Positions 45,842 through 54,585 are shown, numbered from the stretch's first letter. The stretch is DNA of 64,000 nucleotides from RUG14300 sp964391805 (GCA_964391805.1 CAYMNK010000008.1:1-64000), one strand, 5' to 3'. Numbers and translations: made by a program. The notes: generated by a model from the letters alone, not told the origin.

Positions 45842-45861
45842 CTCTCGGGCTTTCGCCCTTT
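45842..45861 (-). promoter_or_regulatory. GGGC-GAAA-GCCC hairpin before the cyuA start
   Basis: On the minus strand the stem GGGC/GCCC with a stable GAAA tetraloop sits right before the GAGAGGAG ribosome binding site. It may shape initiation; no metabolite-binding riboswitch is recognised. Confidence 0.4.
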
Positions 45862-45881
45862 TTTAATCGTAAATCGAGATA

Positions 45882-45910
45882 ATTTTAGCACATACAGACA
45901 CTTTTGTCAA
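45882..45910 (-). promoter_or_regulatory. Promoter of cyuA
   Basis: On the minus strand TTGACA (45910-45905), 17 bases, TAAAAT (45887-45882). Confidence 0.85.
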
Positions 45911-45953
45911 TATATGGACAACGCTTTGTGAATAGCGAAAACAATAAGAATAC

Positions 45954-45982
45954 TTGACGAAACGCATAATATATGTTAGAAT
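45954..45982 (+). promoter_or_regulatory. Promoter of the redox operon
   Basis: TTGACG (45954-45959), 17 bases, TAGAAT (45977-45982), about 50 bases before the ATG at 46035. It is divergent from the cyuA promoter, with 43 bases between the two -35 boxes. Confidence 0.75.
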
Positions 45983-46034
45983 TAAAAAACTAACAGTAAA
46001 AGCGTACGTATGTGCGTTATTTTTAGGAGTGACT

Positions 46035-46874
46035 ATGAGCGATAAGACCAAAAATCTGATACGCCAAATATACGGAATCGTATTGAGTGTAATGACCGCT
46101 GTGGCGGGAATTTTGCTCATCGTCCAATCACAAAGAATATACCATAGAGAGCTTTCTGGGCACGAATCGCCGTATTCGAGAGCGATAGTCGCCGAATATT
46201 TAGGTCAAATCGCACCCGCTTTGTATATATGGATAGCTTTAATCGTCATCGGATATGTTTTGTGGCAAGTATTTCCACCTGAAGAAAAGAGATTAAAGGC
46301 AACCATTTATAAAACCGATATCGCTAAAAGAATGCGTGCTCCCCTTCCTACCGAATTGGTCAGCAATAAACTTCAAAAAATCGACTTGATTAATAAGATC
46401 GTAAGAGGCGTTACCGTATTATTCGGCGTAATCGCCACGGTTATGGTTAGCATTTGCGTGTTTAATAGAGACAACTATTCTAAACCGGGAAAGGATTTTC
46501 ATCCAATGGAAGATTTTATCGCCATGCTTCCGCAGTTCCTTCCTTGGGTTGCCGTATTTTTCCTTCTTGCGGTCGCTTTGAGCATCTATTCCGAACTATC
46601 CGCAAAAAAAGAAATTGAGGAAATCAAGCGCATCCATAAAGAAAATAAAGGATTTACCCCTGCATTGACTGGCAATAAAGAAAAAAAATCATTTATACAA
46701 ATTCCCGAAAAGTTCAAAACCGAAAAATTCAAAAAGGGCGTGACACTTGGATTCCGTATAGGACTACCCGTGATAGGCGTAACGCTGTTTATCATAGGAC
46801 TTTTTAACGGCGGTGTCGAAGAAGTCTTCGAAAAGGCTATCAATATTTGTACCGAATGCATAGGATTGGGTTAG
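46035..46874 (+). CDS. Polytopic membrane protein of a redox operon
   Basis: The 279-residue protein has about five membrane helices: near 10-30 (IYGIVLSVMTAVAGILLIV), 60-80 (YIWIALIVIGYVLWQVF), 120-140, 160-182 and 232-255. Loops are charged, and there is no cysteine pair or haem motif I can point to. The family is not recognised. The start at 46035 has a TAGGAG site; the frame extends upstream into the promoter. It lies 4 bases before the NapH-like gene, so it is a partner of that Fe-S protein, perhaps a quinone- or thiol-linked membrane subunit (inference). Confidence 0.82.
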   Translation: MSDKTKNLIRQIYGIVLSVMTAVAGILLIVQSQRIYHRELSGHESPYSRAIVAEYLGQIAPALYIWIALIVIGYVLWQVFPPEEKRLKATIYKTDIAKRMRAPLPTELVSNKLQKIDLINKIVRGVTVLFGVIATVMVSICVFNRDNYSKPGKDFHPMEDFIAMLPQFLPWVAVFFLLAVALSIYSELSAKKEIEEIKRIHKENKGFTPALTGNKEKKSFIQIPEKFKTEKFKKGVTLGFRIGLPVIGVTLFIIGLFNGGVEEVFEKAINICTECIGLG

Positions 46875-46878
46875 TATC

Positions 46879-47901
46879 ATGAGTAAGGTTAAGCAATCAT
46901 TCAAAAAGGTATTCAAATCTATAGGTACTTGGTTCAAAAATCATTTACCGACTAAACGTAGACTTATACAGGTCTATGCTATGCTTTTGTTTAACTGTAA
47001 CTTCAAAGGCTTCAAATCGGGCAATATTTATAAGGGTGCTACTAAAAACCTATGCGTCCCCGGATTAAATTGCTATTCGTGCCCGGGCGCCGTAGGTGCT
47101 TGTCCTTTGGGTTCACTCCAAAATGCACTTGCCTCCTCTAAAACCAAAACACCTGCATACATATTAGGCATATTGGTAATGTTCGGTATATTGCTCGGTA
47201 GAACCATTTGCGGATTTTTGTGTCCTATGGGACTTATACAAGAATGGCTCCATAAAATCAAAACGCCGAAGGTCAAAAAAAGCAAAGCAACGAGAGTTTT
47301 ATCCTATCTTAAGTATGTAATCCTTGCAATATTCGTTATATGTATACCTATTATGTACCAAACAGGCGTACCCGCTTTCTGTAAATACATCTGTCCGTCG
47401 GGCACCTTACTTGGCGGTATAGGATTGCTCATCAATCCAAATAATGCAAGCATGTACGATATGCTCGGTCCCCTCTTTACATGGAAATTCCTATTATTGG
47501 TGGTTTTCGTAGTTGCAAGCGTATTTATGTATAGATTTTTCTGTCGCTTCTTCTGCCCCCTCGGTGCTATCTACGGATTTTTCGCCAAGGTAGCTCTTCT
47601 CGGTGTGAAACTCGATAAGAATAAGTGTACCGATTGCGGATTATGTATATCGGTTTGTAAAATGGATATTCATAGAGTCGGTGATCACGAATGTATACAA
47701 TGTGGCGAATGTATCAAGGCATGCCCCTCTAAGGCAATTTCCTGGAAAGGCTCTCAGTTCTTCCTCAAACAAAATGCAGTTGCCGATATATCCACCCCCG
47801 TACCTACCGAAAAAGTGGATTTGATGGCAATGGCTAATAATGTGAATACCGTAAGTAACGAAAACGATACAATTGAAAGCGAGGTGAAAGACAATGACTA
47901 A
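46879..47901 (+). CDS. NapH/CcoG-like membrane [4Fe-4S] protein
   Basis: The 340-residue protein has four to five membrane helices. On the N-terminal side are cysteine motifs (CVPGLNCYSCPGAVGACPLG and GRTICGFLCPMGL), then CKYICPSG and CRFFCPLGAIYG. At the C-terminus are two ferredoxin sites (CTDCGLCISVCKMDI and CIQCGECIKACP). This is the NapH/YccM/RnfB-like electron-transfer type, which moves electrons between the cytoplasm or quinones and an outside acceptor. It overlaps the next gene, a tethered TlpA, by 8 bases, so extracytoplasmic thiol reduction is a likely end point (inference). Confidence 0.9.
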   Translation: MSKVKQSFKKVFKSIGTWFKNHLPTKRRLIQVYAMLLFNCNFKGFKSGNIYKGATKNLCVPGLNCYSCPGAVGACPLGSLQNALASSKTKTPAYILGILVMFGILLGRTICGFLCPMGLIQEWLHKIKTPKVKKSKATRVLSYLKYVILAIFVICIPIMYQTGVPAFCKYICPSGTLLGGIGLLINPNNASMYDMLGPLFTWKFLLLVVFVVASVFMYRFFCRFFCPLGAIYGFFAKVALLGVKLDKNKCTDCGLCISVCKMDIHRVGDHECIQCGECIKACPSKAISWKGSQFFLKQNAVADISTPVPTEKVDLMAMANNVNTVSNENDTIESEVKDND

Positions 47902-48463
47902 AACTAAACTCGCAAAAGTATTGGAAATAGTAGCATGGGTTGTAGCAATCATAATACTCGTCGTAGCCATATTATATTACAACGTTTTCAGTAAGGAAGA
48001 AGAAATCAAGGTATACAAAATCGGAGAAACTTGCCCTAATTTCGAAATCAGCCTATATAAAACCGCAGGATGTGATGGCGGTAATTATTCCCCTAAAGAT
48101 TCGCGCGGACAGGTAACAGTGCTTAATTTCTGGTACACGACATGCGGACCGTGTGTTGAAGAATTGCCCGAATTTAACGAAATTCAAATCGAATACGGCG
48201 ATAAGATTAGAGTAATTGCACTACATTCATATACGATAGACAACGACATCGATAAACAAGCATTTATAGATGAAACATTCGGCGGTTACCAAATGAGTTT
48301 TGGACAAGACACTTCGTCCTTCGCTGTATTTACACATTTAGGCGGTAAAAGCGCCTACCCCATGACGGTAATATTGGACGGTGACGGAATCATTCAATTC
48401 ACAAGACAGGGTAAGATGTCCAAAGAAGAATTAAAAGCGGAAATAGATAAATTGATTGCTTAG
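47894..48463 (+). CDS. Membrane-tethered TlpA-type thioredoxin
   Basis: The 189-residue protein has an N-terminal anchor helix (about 8-32) and an extracytoplasmic TlpA/ResA-like thioredoxin domain. The active site is CGPC in WYTTCGPCVEEL (near residue 89). A cis-Pro region is seen in AYPMTVILDGDG. The family reduces or oxidises disulfides outside the membrane. The start overlaps the NapH-like gene by 8 bases with GAGGTG upstream, so expression is coupled. A terminator overlaps its stop codon. Confidence 0.93.
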   Translation: MTKTKLAKVLEIVAWVVAIIILVVAILYYNVFSKEEEIKVYKIGETCPNFEISLYKTAGCDGGNYSPKDSRGQVTVLNFWYTTCGPCVEELPEFNEIQIEYGDKIRVIALHSYTIDNDIDKQAFIDETFGGYQMSFGQDTSSFAVFTHLGGKSAYPMTVILDGDGIIQFTRQGKMSKEELKAEIDKLIA

Positions 48464-48486
48464 GTAGTTGCCTAAGCAATTTTTTT
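48455..48486 (+). terminator. Terminator of the redox operon
   Basis: A 10-bp stem ATTGCTTAGG/CCTAAGCAAT (48455-48464 with 48471-48480) ends in a T-run to 48486. The stem includes the TAG stop codon of the TlpA gene. Confidence 0.9.
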
Positions 48487-48488
48487 AA

Positions 48489-49010
48489 CAAGGAATAAGA
48501 TTCCGACGCATTGCGTCAACTCAAATCATGTCATACTGAGCGAAGGTTGAAAACCGTAGTCGAACCCGCAGGGCAATGCGTAGCATTGGTATCTAATTCC
48601 GCATTAATAAATGCGGATGCAAAACATCAGCCTATCGTTAGCGTCCGCAAGATACCAAATTGTTACACAATTTGATTCTCACTTCGTTCGAATTTCGACT
48701 TCGCTCAGTATGACAGCGGACAAACATTCATTCCGCTCAGTATGACAAGATTGGATGCTATCGCTTGCCTTAATATGGATAATTGACTTATACTGTCAAT
48801 AGAAAAAGTGCAAAATAAAAAGCAAGTGCGAGGACTTGTTTTTGGCGGGCGATTACTAATCGCCCCTACACATTTGTCATATATTATTGCCGTTTATGGT
48901 GAAAAAGTATGAGCGTTTTTATGTTTTCTAAATAAGGATTTTAGATACCGATGCTATGCGTCACCCTTCGGGTTCGACTACGGTTTTCAACCTTCGCTCA
49001 GTATGACATT
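48489..49010. repeat. Composite repeat block R1-R1-R2-R3-R1
   Basis: This gap has no gene. In order it holds a partial R1 (48489-48520), a full R1 on the minus strand (48529-48600; stem CAATGC-TAC-GCATTG), R2 (48648-48713; stem CAAATTGT/ACAATTTG), R3 (48809-48868; terminator-like stem at 48818-48843 and palindrome 48847-48865) and R1 on the plus strand (48932-49007; stem GATGC-TAT-GCGTC with one wobble). Confidence 0.8.
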
Positions 49011-49034
49011 CGATGGTATTTTGCTGTGACGAAT

Positions 49035-49069
49035 AAAAAATGCCCGACCTCACTAAATGGGAGTCGGGC
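49035..49069 (-). terminator. Terminator of the small lipoprotein gene
   Basis: On the minus strand GCCCGAC (49069-49063) pairs with GTCGGGC (49048-49042) over a 14-base loop and is followed by ATTTTTT. Confidence 0.88.
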
Positions 49070-49086
49070 AATAATTTTTTAATTTC

Positions 49087-49488
49087 TTATTTACTTACAA
49101 GTGTTAATGTGTATTCACCATACTTAGCTTCGGTAACGACGGAATCGTTATCAAAAGTGTAATTGCTTGCGGAACCATTAATCGATACACTACCGTCTTC
49201 TACGGTTAGTAAATGTACTTGATAAACACCGGCATCGGTAGTATCGGCACTAAAGAATGCAATACCGTTTTCATCTGTTATAACAGGTGTTAAACACATC
49301 TCGCCTATACAAATTTGAACTCTTACACCGGCAATTTTTTCGCCGTCAGCGTTTACTACAATAAACTTATAGCCCTCACCGTACTCTACGGGTTTGTCGT
49401 CTTCTACACAGGCAACAAATGTAAACACGCAACCGATTAATAATACCAAAGTCAAGGTCGCGATCAATATTTTAGTTAATTTATGCAT
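49087..49488 (-). CDS. Small lipoprotein with a Cna-B/carboxypeptidase-regulatory-like domain
   Basis: The 133-residue protein has a lipoprotein signal (lipobox FVAC, C27) and one beta-sandwich unit with the pattern FIVVNADGEKIAGVRVQIC ... PVITDENGIAFFSADT. This is the 'peptidase-associated/Cna-B' type that presents or stabilises surface proteins. The CIGEMC pair might form a disulfide. The same unit type occurs in the large TlpA lipoprotein next door (49890-52940), so the two may be related or work together. It is monocistronic with its own terminator. Confidence 0.8.
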   Translation of the reverse strand: MHKLTKILIATLTLVLLIGCVFTFVACVEDDKPVEYGEGYKFIVVNADGEKIAGVRVQICIGEMCLTPVITDENGIAFFSADTTDAGVYQVHLLTVEDGSVSINGSASNYTFDNDSVVTEAKYGEYTLTLVSK

Positions 49489-49506
49489 AAATATACCTCC
49501 GTTATA

Positions 49507-49530
49507 AACACAAAACTCAGTTTGTGTTTG
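49507..49530. promoter_or_regulatory. Inverted repeat in the leader of the small lipoprotein gene
   Basis: AAACACAAA/TTTGTGTTT arms (9 bp) around ACTCAG lie just before the ribosome binding site. It is a candidate operator or RNA hairpin. A TAATAT -10-like box lies upstream, near 49540-49550. Confidence 0.4.
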
Positions 49531-49645
49531 TTATCTTATATATATTAGCACATTTCAGTCGAATAACGCAAATAATTTGCGCCTAAGAATGAAAAAATAT
49601 ACATTCTTTTATAGAAAAATAATTATACGTCACAAAAGTTGCAAC

Positions 49646-49805
49646 GGCGATTAGTAATCGCCATATCCTTATTAACAAGAAGTCAGATACCGACGCTATG
49701 CGTCGCCCTATCGGGTTCGACTTCGTGCTTCGCATTTGAAATTGGTACCAATTTATAGGAATGTGGTATAATAAATTCAAGGAAATCAGTATGACAGCGG
49801 ACGAG
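49646..49805 (+). repeat. Hairpin plus R1 copy split by a short insert
   Basis: GGCGATTAGTAATCGCC (49646-49662) leads into an R1 copy (49671-49735). The copy is interrupted by about 48 bases and resumes with CAGTATGACAGCGG at 49786. The insert carries the 20-base segment 49759-49778 that is exactly inverted at 5456-5475. Confidence 0.7.
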
Positions 49806-49823
49806 CACTATCGCATGGTGTAG

Positions 49824-49853
49824 AAAAAAGGACAATGGCTAACTCCACTGTCC
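49824..49853 (-). terminator. Terminator of the TlpA lipoprotein gene
   Basis: On the minus strand GGACAGTGG (49853-49845) pairs with CCATTGTCC (49838-49830, one G-T) and is followed by six T. Confidence 0.88.
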
Positions 49854-49889
49854 TTTTGCATTTTAAGGAATTATTTACTGTTCCCTAAA

Positions 49890-52800
49890 TTATTCGTTAA
49901 CATATAAACCTACATGGTCATAGTAGAGTGCAAAGCCGAGCCATGAATCTTCGCTGTCGTGTCCGATTCTATCAAGCGCCTTGGAAAGGATTTCAACAAG
50001 TTCTTCGGTTGCTTCTACTAAGCCATTAAGTTCGCCTTCGTTCTTTTCGGCTTCTTCGCAAAGTTTGAGGATATAATCGCTGTAATCCTTATCATTATCC
50101 GAAGCAAAGTTAAAGAATTTACTTGATTGTCCGTCAATCATTGCATTACCTTCTGCAAGAGACTTAAGTGAAGTCGAGAATAACATGGATTCGGAATTTA
50201 AATTGATGTAAAGCTTGCCCTTAACACCATTATCGATCTCACCATCAATCAATTGATGATAAACACCGTCCTCACCAAGACCATACTTAAGGTTATTAAC
50301 TCTGTTGATTACAATAATAGTCTCGCCATCTTCATCAACAACAGCATTACCATTACTATCCACCAACCAAGTATAGGTACCGTTGGAACAATCGGTCAAT
50401 ACATCCTTAGACTCGTCGATATATTTGATATAGAAATCAAGTTCGCCAAGCGTTGAAGGTAGGTCAAGTGCTACGCTGATATAGTAAGTTTCGCCTTCAT
50501 ACATTGTTACATATACATCGAAATCTCCGTTTGCATCGTCGCCTCTGTTGTTTGCGCCCTTACCTATGATATTGATATAACAACCATCCTTTTGTGATTC
50601 TGCAGAACGGACAGAGTAAACTCTATATGCACCGGTCTTGGGAGCAACATACTTATAAACTACACCACGAGGTACAAGAACCTTATCGACAACTACATGG
50701 TTTGCTTGGTTATCGCCCAAAGCCTCAAGTGCTTCCTTTTCGCCAAGTCCCTTCAACGGATTCTTGAAGGTTTCACCGGAGTAATGGTCATAGTAACTAC
50801 AGAACTCAAGCCATGAATTCTCGGTATAGTAACTACCAAGCTTACTACCTTGATATTCACTGATGCTGAATTGATAACAAATCGAATTGAGCACATTCAT
50901 CAGCATTTCGTCGACGAGCGTATATCCTACCATATCCGAGTTACCTGAGAACCAACAATAGCCCTTGTAGGATTCTACATAGCTATTCTCGGGAGAATTA
51001 TCGATACCCGAGCTGAGGAAGGAAACAAGTCCCTTCAATCCGGCAACAGATCCGATGATTCCGCTAACAGAGTAGTCAGTTACGGATACATTGGAGTAAT
51101 GAGTTGCTCCATCCAAGTTAGCCAATAGATACGGACCATCCGCTGTTCCTACGTGATAATAACCGTCGTCCTCGTTTAATACAGGTGTGATGTAGTTGGT
51201 CCATTGACCAATATCCATATCGTAGTTCCAAGAAGCAGGACGAAGAACATTAACATCTCCCTTGATTTCGGTGGTAGATACTGCTCTCATATTCTTAATT
51301 GCTACGACTTCGGTTCCGTTCAACCAACTGTCGGAAGAATCCTTGACGTAGGTAAGCATGAGTGTATGCTCTCTTCCGGCGTCTTCCTCATCGAGTGTAG
51401 CAGAAATAGGAGTATAAAGATAGCATGTCTTCCAACTATCACCGGTAACTCTATCGAGATCACATACCCAGCTACCATCGATATAAACGCTTAGAACGTC
51501 TGCATTTACTATATCCTCGGTATTGGTCATATAATCGAAGGTGATAAATTCACCGTCATTGAGTTTGAACTTATATGTTACCATAGCGGTGGTATTTCTA
51601 TGTTTGATGTTACCTGCTACCAACGCACCGTCCGAAAGGATCCACGGCCATACGCTTTCGTCATCGCTTCCGCTGTATTCGCCTGCAAATCCGTTTTGGT
51701 TGATCTTTTCTACAATCTCACTCGATTCGGGCATTTCAACATTTGGCTTATCGGGTTCATCAACAGGGATTTCCACGGCATCGGGATCATATTTTGTTTG
51801 AACATAATCGGATGCAGTATAACGTTCAAATTCTTGTTTAAATAACGCTTCGGTACCACCACCCTTAAGGAAGTTACAAATCTTGCCGTAACGGTCTACG
51901 AATACAGTTCCGGGTATGGCTGTGCCAAAATATGCAGAGAAACAAGAATATAAATTCTCACTATCTTGTGCCATATCGAAGGTCAAAACGGGAGAATAAC
52001 TCGATTTGAAATTTGCAATAACAGACAACGAATCGGTATCTTCGGTTGATAATGCGATTACACACATTTTATCCTCATAACGCTCGTATGCAAGTTGTAT
52101 ATCGTCAAATTCGTTTTTACACGGAGCACACCAAGTCGCCCAGAAGTTAATCATTACGAAGTCGTACTCTTCAAGCGCCTTACTTAAAGTAAAAGTCTTA
52201 CCTTCCGAGGTGATTACAGAGAAATCGTGGATGATATCATCCATCTCATATCTCGTATTCTTGGGGCGCTCCTCCGTAATAACCGATGATACAACCTTTA
52301 TTTGTTGATCACCACCGACTTCGGCTGTGGATATTGAAGAATCTACCAATCTATATCCGGTGGGAAGATCGGATACTTCTATCGAATAAGCCTTAGTTTC
52401 AGCTACACGGATACTTGCTACACCGTTTTCGTTGGTCTTTTTGGTACCGATGATAATGTCGCCATCCTTCAACGTAACGGTTATATCTTCCATGGGCATA
52501 CCGCCTTCGGTGATTACTGTGAGGTTGTACCTATCTGTTGCGTTTGCGGATGATAAATATACGGTCTTAGCAGTTTCGTTGGAATAAACAACCACTTCGT
52601 CCTCGTAGAGGTATCCTTCGGGAATGTTCTCGAGAATGATGATGTAATCGAGGCCAATACCCGCAGAGATGTATGCAATACCGTCATTACCGGTGGTTGC
52701 AGCCGCATAGACCTCGTTATCCTCGGCGAGAAGCAGCTTAACCTCGGTATTAACTACAGGCTTACCATCGGGCGATAATACCGTAATAGCATATTGTGTT

Positions 52801-52940
52801 TTATCGATACCGTCATCAGGTGGATCGATAGTTTGAACACTACCGTTTCCCTTGTTACAGCATACGAAAATGACCGATGCTACAACAACGAGTATCAAAC
52901 ATAAAACAATAGTTATAGTGTTTTTGATTTTACTTTTCAT
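49890..52940 (-). CDS. Lipoprotein with two Cna-B-like units and an embedded TlpA thioredoxin
   Basis: The 1016-residue protein has a lipoprotein signal (lipobox IFVCC, C27 or C28). Two Cna-B-like beta units follow (about 45-130 and 137-220; SPDGKPVVNTEVKL and GMPMEDITVTLKDGD). A TlpA thioredoxin domain spans about 235-375, with active site WATWCAPC near 268 and IPGTVFVDRYG. A carbohydrate-binding-like beta region is at about 410-560 (MVTYKFKLNDGEFITFDYMT), then more modules including a PPC-like unit (VYKYVAPKTGAYRVYS) and a Glu-rich helix at the end. Fusion of a disulfide enzyme to surface beta units is unusual. Its likely electron source is the redox operon at 46.0-48.5 kb (inference). Confidence 0.85.
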   Translation of the reverse strand: MKSKIKNTITIVLCLILVVVASVIFVCCNKGNGSVQTIDPPDDGIDKTQYAITVLSPDGKPVVNTEVKLLLAEDNEVYAAATTGNDGIAYISAGIGLDYIIILENIPEGYLYEDEVVVYSNETAKTVYLSSANATDRYNLTVITEGGMPMEDITVTLKDGDIIIGTKKTNENGVASIRVAETKAYSIEVSDLPTGYRLVDSSISTAEVGGDQQIKVVSSVITEERPKNTRYEMDDIIHDFSVITSEGKTFTLSKALEEYDFVMINFWATWCAPCKNEFDDIQLAYERYEDKMCVIALSTEDTDSLSVIANFKSSYSPVLTFDMAQDSENLYSCFSAYFGTAIPGTVFVDRYGKICNFLKGGGTEALFKQEFERYTASDYVQTKYDPDAVEIPVDEPDKPNVEMPESSEIVEKINQNGFAGEYSGSDDESVWPWILSDGALVAGNIKHRNTTAMVTYKFKLNDGEFITFDYMTNTEDIVNADVLSVYIDGSWVCDLDRVTGDSWKTCYLYTPISATLDEEDAGREHTLMLTYVKDSSDSWLNGTEVVAIKNMRAVSTTEIKGDVNVLRPASWNYDMDIGQWTNYITPVLNEDDGYYHVGTADGPYLLANLDGATHYSNVSVTDYSVSGIIGSVAGLKGLVSFLSSGIDNSPENSYVESYKGYCWFSGNSDMVGYTLVDEMLMNVLNSICYQFSISEYQGSKLGSYYTENSWLEFCSYYDHYSGETFKNPLKGLGEKEALEALGDNQANHVVVDKVLVPRGVVYKYVAPKTGAYRVYSVRSAESQKDGCYINIIGKGANNRGDDANGDFDVYVTMYEGETYYISVALDLPSTLGELDFYIKYIDESKDVLTDCSNGTYTWLVDSNGNAVVDEDGETIIVINRVNNLKYGLGEDGVYHQLIDGEIDNGVKGKLYINLNSESMLFSTSLKSLAEGNAMIDGQSSKFFNFASDNDKDYSDYILKLCEEAEKNEGELNGLVEATEELVEILSKALDRIGHDSEDSWLGFALYYDHVGLYVNE

Positions 52941-52975
52941 GTATATACATAGACTCCTTATTTTAGTCTCTAATA

Positions 52976-53005
52976 ATTATACAATTTTATGTAATAATAA
53001 TGCAA
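52976..53005 (-). promoter_or_regulatory. Likely promoter of the TlpA lipoprotein gene
   Basis: On the minus strand a perfect TATAAT (52981-52976) has TTGCAT about 18 bases upstream. A GTGAATAATATGTG stretch at 53042-53055 looks only weakly like an ARG box. Confidence 0.55.
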
Positions 53006-53130
53006 GCGTTTGAAGAAAATATACGGAAAAAGAAGAAAAAAGTGAATAATATGTGAAAAGCAACGCAAATATATATGAATGAATGTGCCATATAGGCGTA
53101 TTCTCATCAACGATAGTCCGCCGTTATACT

Positions 53131-53476
53131 GTTTTCCTCCCGTCATACTGAGTCAATTTCGTCCGCTGTTATACTGAGCAACCATTATAGTCATTCTAAG
53201 AGGAAGACGAAGTCTGTAGTCGAACCCGAAGGGTGACACGCAGTGTCAGAATCTTATTCCTTATTAATATGGATGTCGCTTAATCAAATACTCGTTATCG
53301 TCCAAGATACTGCTCGGTTGTACCTCGCACTGCTTGGGCAGTTCGACTTCGCTAACGCTCCGCTCAGTATGACATGATGGGACGCTATCGCTTGCCTTGA
53401 TGCGGATTTTAGATTCCGAAGCGTTGCATCGCCCTTCGGGTTCGACTACGATCTGTCGACCTTCGCTCAGAATGAC
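53131..53476. repeat. R1/R2 repeat block
   Basis: The block has no gene. It holds an R1 copy on the minus strand (53191-53262; stem TGACAC-TGC-GTGTCA and second stem AGAC-TTC-GTCT), a diverged R2-like piece (about 53296-53384) and an R1 copy on the plus strand (53402-53475; first stem mismatched). Confidence 0.75.
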
Positions 53477-53510
53477 ATATATACTAATGCGGTTTTTGTC
53501 CAAAATGGCA

Positions 53511-53556
53511 GTTAAGGGGCATTTATTGAAAAATCTTCAACAAATACCCCCTTAAC
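53511..53556 (-). terminator. Long hairpin after the YitT-family gene
   Basis: Arms GTTAAGGGG/CCCCTTAAC (53511-53519 with 53548-53556) extend through ATTTATTGAA/TTCAACAAAT, about 19 bp in all. The U-run after it on the minus strand is weak (CCATTTT), so termination is probable but not certain. Confidence 0.6.
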
Positions 53557-53577
53557 AGGCAAATTGGATAAAAAATG

Positions 53578-54585
53578 TTAGTCTAAACTATTTATATCGG
53601 TGAAGCCTTTACCAAGGACGGAAGTGACGATGGAAATGTATGCAAAGGCATGTGGGTCCACTTCTTTTAATGTGCGTTTAAATGCAGACATTTGTCTTTT
53701 ATGAATCAAGCAAATCAATACTTGTTTAGACTCGTCTGTATATCCACCTCTTGCCTCAACTATGGTTGCACCACTACCGAGTTTATTGACGATGGCATGC
53801 TGAACTTCTTCACCCTTAGACGTAACGATTTCAAAACGAACGGCGGACGATAATCCGCTAAGCAATGTATCGGAAACCTTGGCGGCAAGGAATTCAAGCA
53901 ATAAAGATAAAATGAGCGTGGTAATACCATTCATTACGAAAAATGCAAAAGCAATAATGATAGCATTCACTATAAAAATAACATACGGTACATTCAGAGG
54001 AATTTTCTTCTTTTGTAAAATGACACTAATTATGTCGGTACCACCTGTACATCCACCAACTTTCAAACAGCACGCTTGTCCGACACCCATAATTACCGAA
54101 GCGGCAATGGTTGCCAACAACACATTCTCATTATAGACAGGGATTTCGAATAAATCGATAAGCGCCGAAAAACCCGCTTGAGCACCAACGAATAAAAATG
54201 TATATCCTGTAAATTTCCAACCTAAAAAAACAATGGATAAAATAAGCAAAGGCACGTTGACAATCGCGAACCAATAACTACCCGAAATAGCGGGTACAGC
54301 CTTTTCGATCATCAGGGCAATACCCCAAGCACCGCCGGGGATATACTCGTTACCCGATACGAATATCTCGATACCAACAGCATAAAGAAGGGCACTCAGC
54401 AAAATAGCGCATATCTTCAACGCAATCTTTTTACCCTTTTGGTGACGAGCATCAACTAAACCCTCGTCATTATGGGTATCGACGATAGGCTCATTATTAC
54501 CCTCGTTTGTATCGAGCGTAGTTAAGTTTTCGTTCTCGTGCCAACCGTCCTTTTCGATTTCAGAATTATGCTTATTGTTTTCCAT
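53578..54585 (-). CDS. YitT-family membrane protein (DUF161/DUF2179)
   Basis: The 335-residue protein has an acidic cytoplasmic N-terminus of about 50 residues. Five or six membrane helices follow, with the YitT landmarks SGNEYIPGGAWGIAL and VGGCTGGTDIISVILQKK. The C-terminal soluble DUF2179 domain is KGEEVQHAIVNKLGSGATIV ... VLICLIHKRQMSAFKRTL. The family is widespread in Bacillota and its role is unsettled (a transporter or signalling role has been proposed). The ATG at 54585 is chosen; GAGG lies about 11 bases upstream and the frame further up runs into the promoter. Monocistronic. Confidence 0.9.
   Translation of the reverse strand: MENNKHNSEIEKDGWHENENLTTLDTNEGNNEPIVDTHNDEGLVDARHQKGKKIALKICAILLSALLYAVGIEIFVSGNEYIPGGAWGIALMIEKAVPAISGSYWFAIVNVPLLILSIVFLGWKFTGYTFLFVGAQAGFSALIDLFEIPVYNENVLLATIAASVIMGVGQACCLKVGGCTGGTDIISVILQKKKIPLNVPYVIFIVNAIIIAFAFFVMNGITTLILSLLLEFLAAKVSDTLLSGLSSAVRFEIVTSKGEEVQHAIVNKLGSGATIVEARGGYTDESKQVLICLIHKRQMSAFKRTLKEVDPHAFAYISIVTSVLGKGFTDINSLD

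Noticed and set aside
45842..45861. A riboswitch before cyuA
   Set aside because: Only one short tetraloop hairpin is present. Nothing resembles a known aptamer and the leader is too short for most.
53042..53055. An ARG-box site before the TlpA lipoprotein gene
   Set aside because: GTGAATAATATGTG matches one half only, has no partner at 30 bp, and lies at a different distance from the promoter.
53264..53503. A 79-codon minus-strand reading frame
   Set aside because: It lies wholly in R1/R2 repeats. The peptide contains HTERSVSEVE, the typical false product of such repeats, and it has no ribosome binding site.
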